Of a DNA stretch of 8,170 nt, positions 7,834 to 8,170 are shown piece after piece. The notes beneath the pieces are model-generated. The model worked only from the letters and a program-made list of their open reading frames with translations. It was not told the DNA's origin and did no database searches. Position 1 is the stretch's first letter; each line of letters opens with the position of its first letter. The position numbers and the translations under genes were made by a program. This stretch comes from Actinomycetes bacterium (GTDB lineage: Bacteria > Actinomycetota > Thermoleophilia > Solirubrobacterales > Solirubrobacteraceae), in the NCBI GenBank assembly GCA_023405705.1, contig JAEXXR010000030.1, positions 1 to 8,170 of the forward strand, read 5' to 3'.

Positions 7834-7858
7834 TAATCGAGTTCGACCGAGGAGCCCC

Positions 7859-8170
7859 ATGCCGCACGCCACGCTCGCCGACGCGCCCGTCTTCAGCCGC
7901 GACGGCTTCACCTTCCGCCCGCTCGCAGTCCCGTCGCGCGGCTCAACGGAGCTGGCCGTCTGGCAGCTCGAAGGCGCGCGCGGCGCCGCCAGCGCGCCGC
8001 ACACGCTCGATCGCGAGGAGGTCTTCGTCGTCGCAGCCGGGAGCGTCCGCGCAACCGTCGGCGGCGAGGAGCACCTCGTCACCGCCGGCGACGCGCTGAT
8101 CGTGCCGGCCGACACGCCGTTCCAGCTCGGCAACGACGGCGGCGAGCCGGCGACGCTGACCGTCTGCACG
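7859..8170 (+). CDS. Cupin-domain protein (C-terminus beyond window)
   Basis: The first 104 codons of a small single-domain cupin, a beta-barrel fold. Motif 1 is seen as APHTLDREEVFVVAAGSV (47-63) and motif 2 as GDALIVPADTPFQLGN (78-92), in the right order and spacing. Of the usual metal ligands, His48 and Glu53/Glu54 are present. The second histidine of HxH is Leu50, and the motif 2 histidine is Phe88, so a classic 3-His/1-Glu metal site is unlikely. The start at ATG 7859 has GAGGAG 4 nt upstream (7849-7854). It is divergent from marR and shares the palindromic operator, suggesting MarR-controlled expression. The substrate is not predictable from the sequence. Confidence 0.85.
   Translation, partial: MPHATLADAPVFSRDGFTFRPLAVPSRGSTELAVWQLEGARGAASAPHTLDREEVFVVAAGSVRATVGGEEHLVTAGDALIVPADTPFQLGNDGGEPATLTVCT

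Noticed and set aside
7774..8169. 131-codon minus-strand frame opposite the cupin gene
   Set aside because: Ser/Thr/Ala-rich with no motifs; the + strand frame has a Shine-Dalgarno and both cupin motifs.

Overview
The window is very GC-rich (roughly 70% by eye) and gene-dense, with long compact operons on the minus strand. It looks like a chromosomal housekeeping region of an actinobacterium. The order rpiB-glyA-wecA-like-[F-ATP synthase operon] and the sequence style suggest Thermoleophilia (Solirubrobacter/Conexibacter/Patulibacter-like). That placement is an inference; no rRNA or other decisive marker is present.

Right to left along the minus strand: a MarR-family regulator (7232-7777), ribose-5-phosphate isomerase B (rpiB, 6756-7199), serine hydroxymethyltransferase (glyA, 5461-6759) and a WecA/TagO-type polyprenyl-phosphate sugar-1-phosphate transferase (4162-5397) form one co-directional string. 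marR and rpiB are 32 nt apart, rpiB and glyA overlap by ATGA, and a perfect 10-bp stem-loop lies between glyA and wecA. After an interruption by an oppositely oriented EthR-like TetR regulator (3557-4180, +), the atp operon begins: atpZ-like, atpI, atpB, atpE, atpF, atpH and the first 90 codons of atpA, which runs off the left edge. Spacing is tight throughout (stop/start overlaps or 4-29 nt), so translational coupling is likely. atpE starts with GTG and atpB with TTG.

At the right edge a cupin-fold protein (7859 onward, +, truncated by the window) is divergent from marR. The 81-bp gap between them holds a perfect 15-bp palindrome and a near-copy 32 bp away, a convincing candidate operator pair for the MarR protein.

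The ATP synthase genes encode Fo (a, c, b), the delta stalk subunit and the start of alpha, plus the small AtpI/AtpZ-type accessory membrane proteins. RpiB and GlyA feed pentose-phosphate and one-carbon metabolism. The WecA-like enzyme starts lipid-linked glycan synthesis. This linkage of rpiB/glyA or wecA to atp genes is a known arrangement in Gram-positive bacteria, so most of the window is ordinary. I see no mobile element, CRISPR array, RNA gene or new multi-gene system. The points worth a second look are regulatory (the MarR-cupin operator, the TetR inserted next to the atp promoter, the atp leader and the intercistronic hairpin) and a few protein-level oddities.
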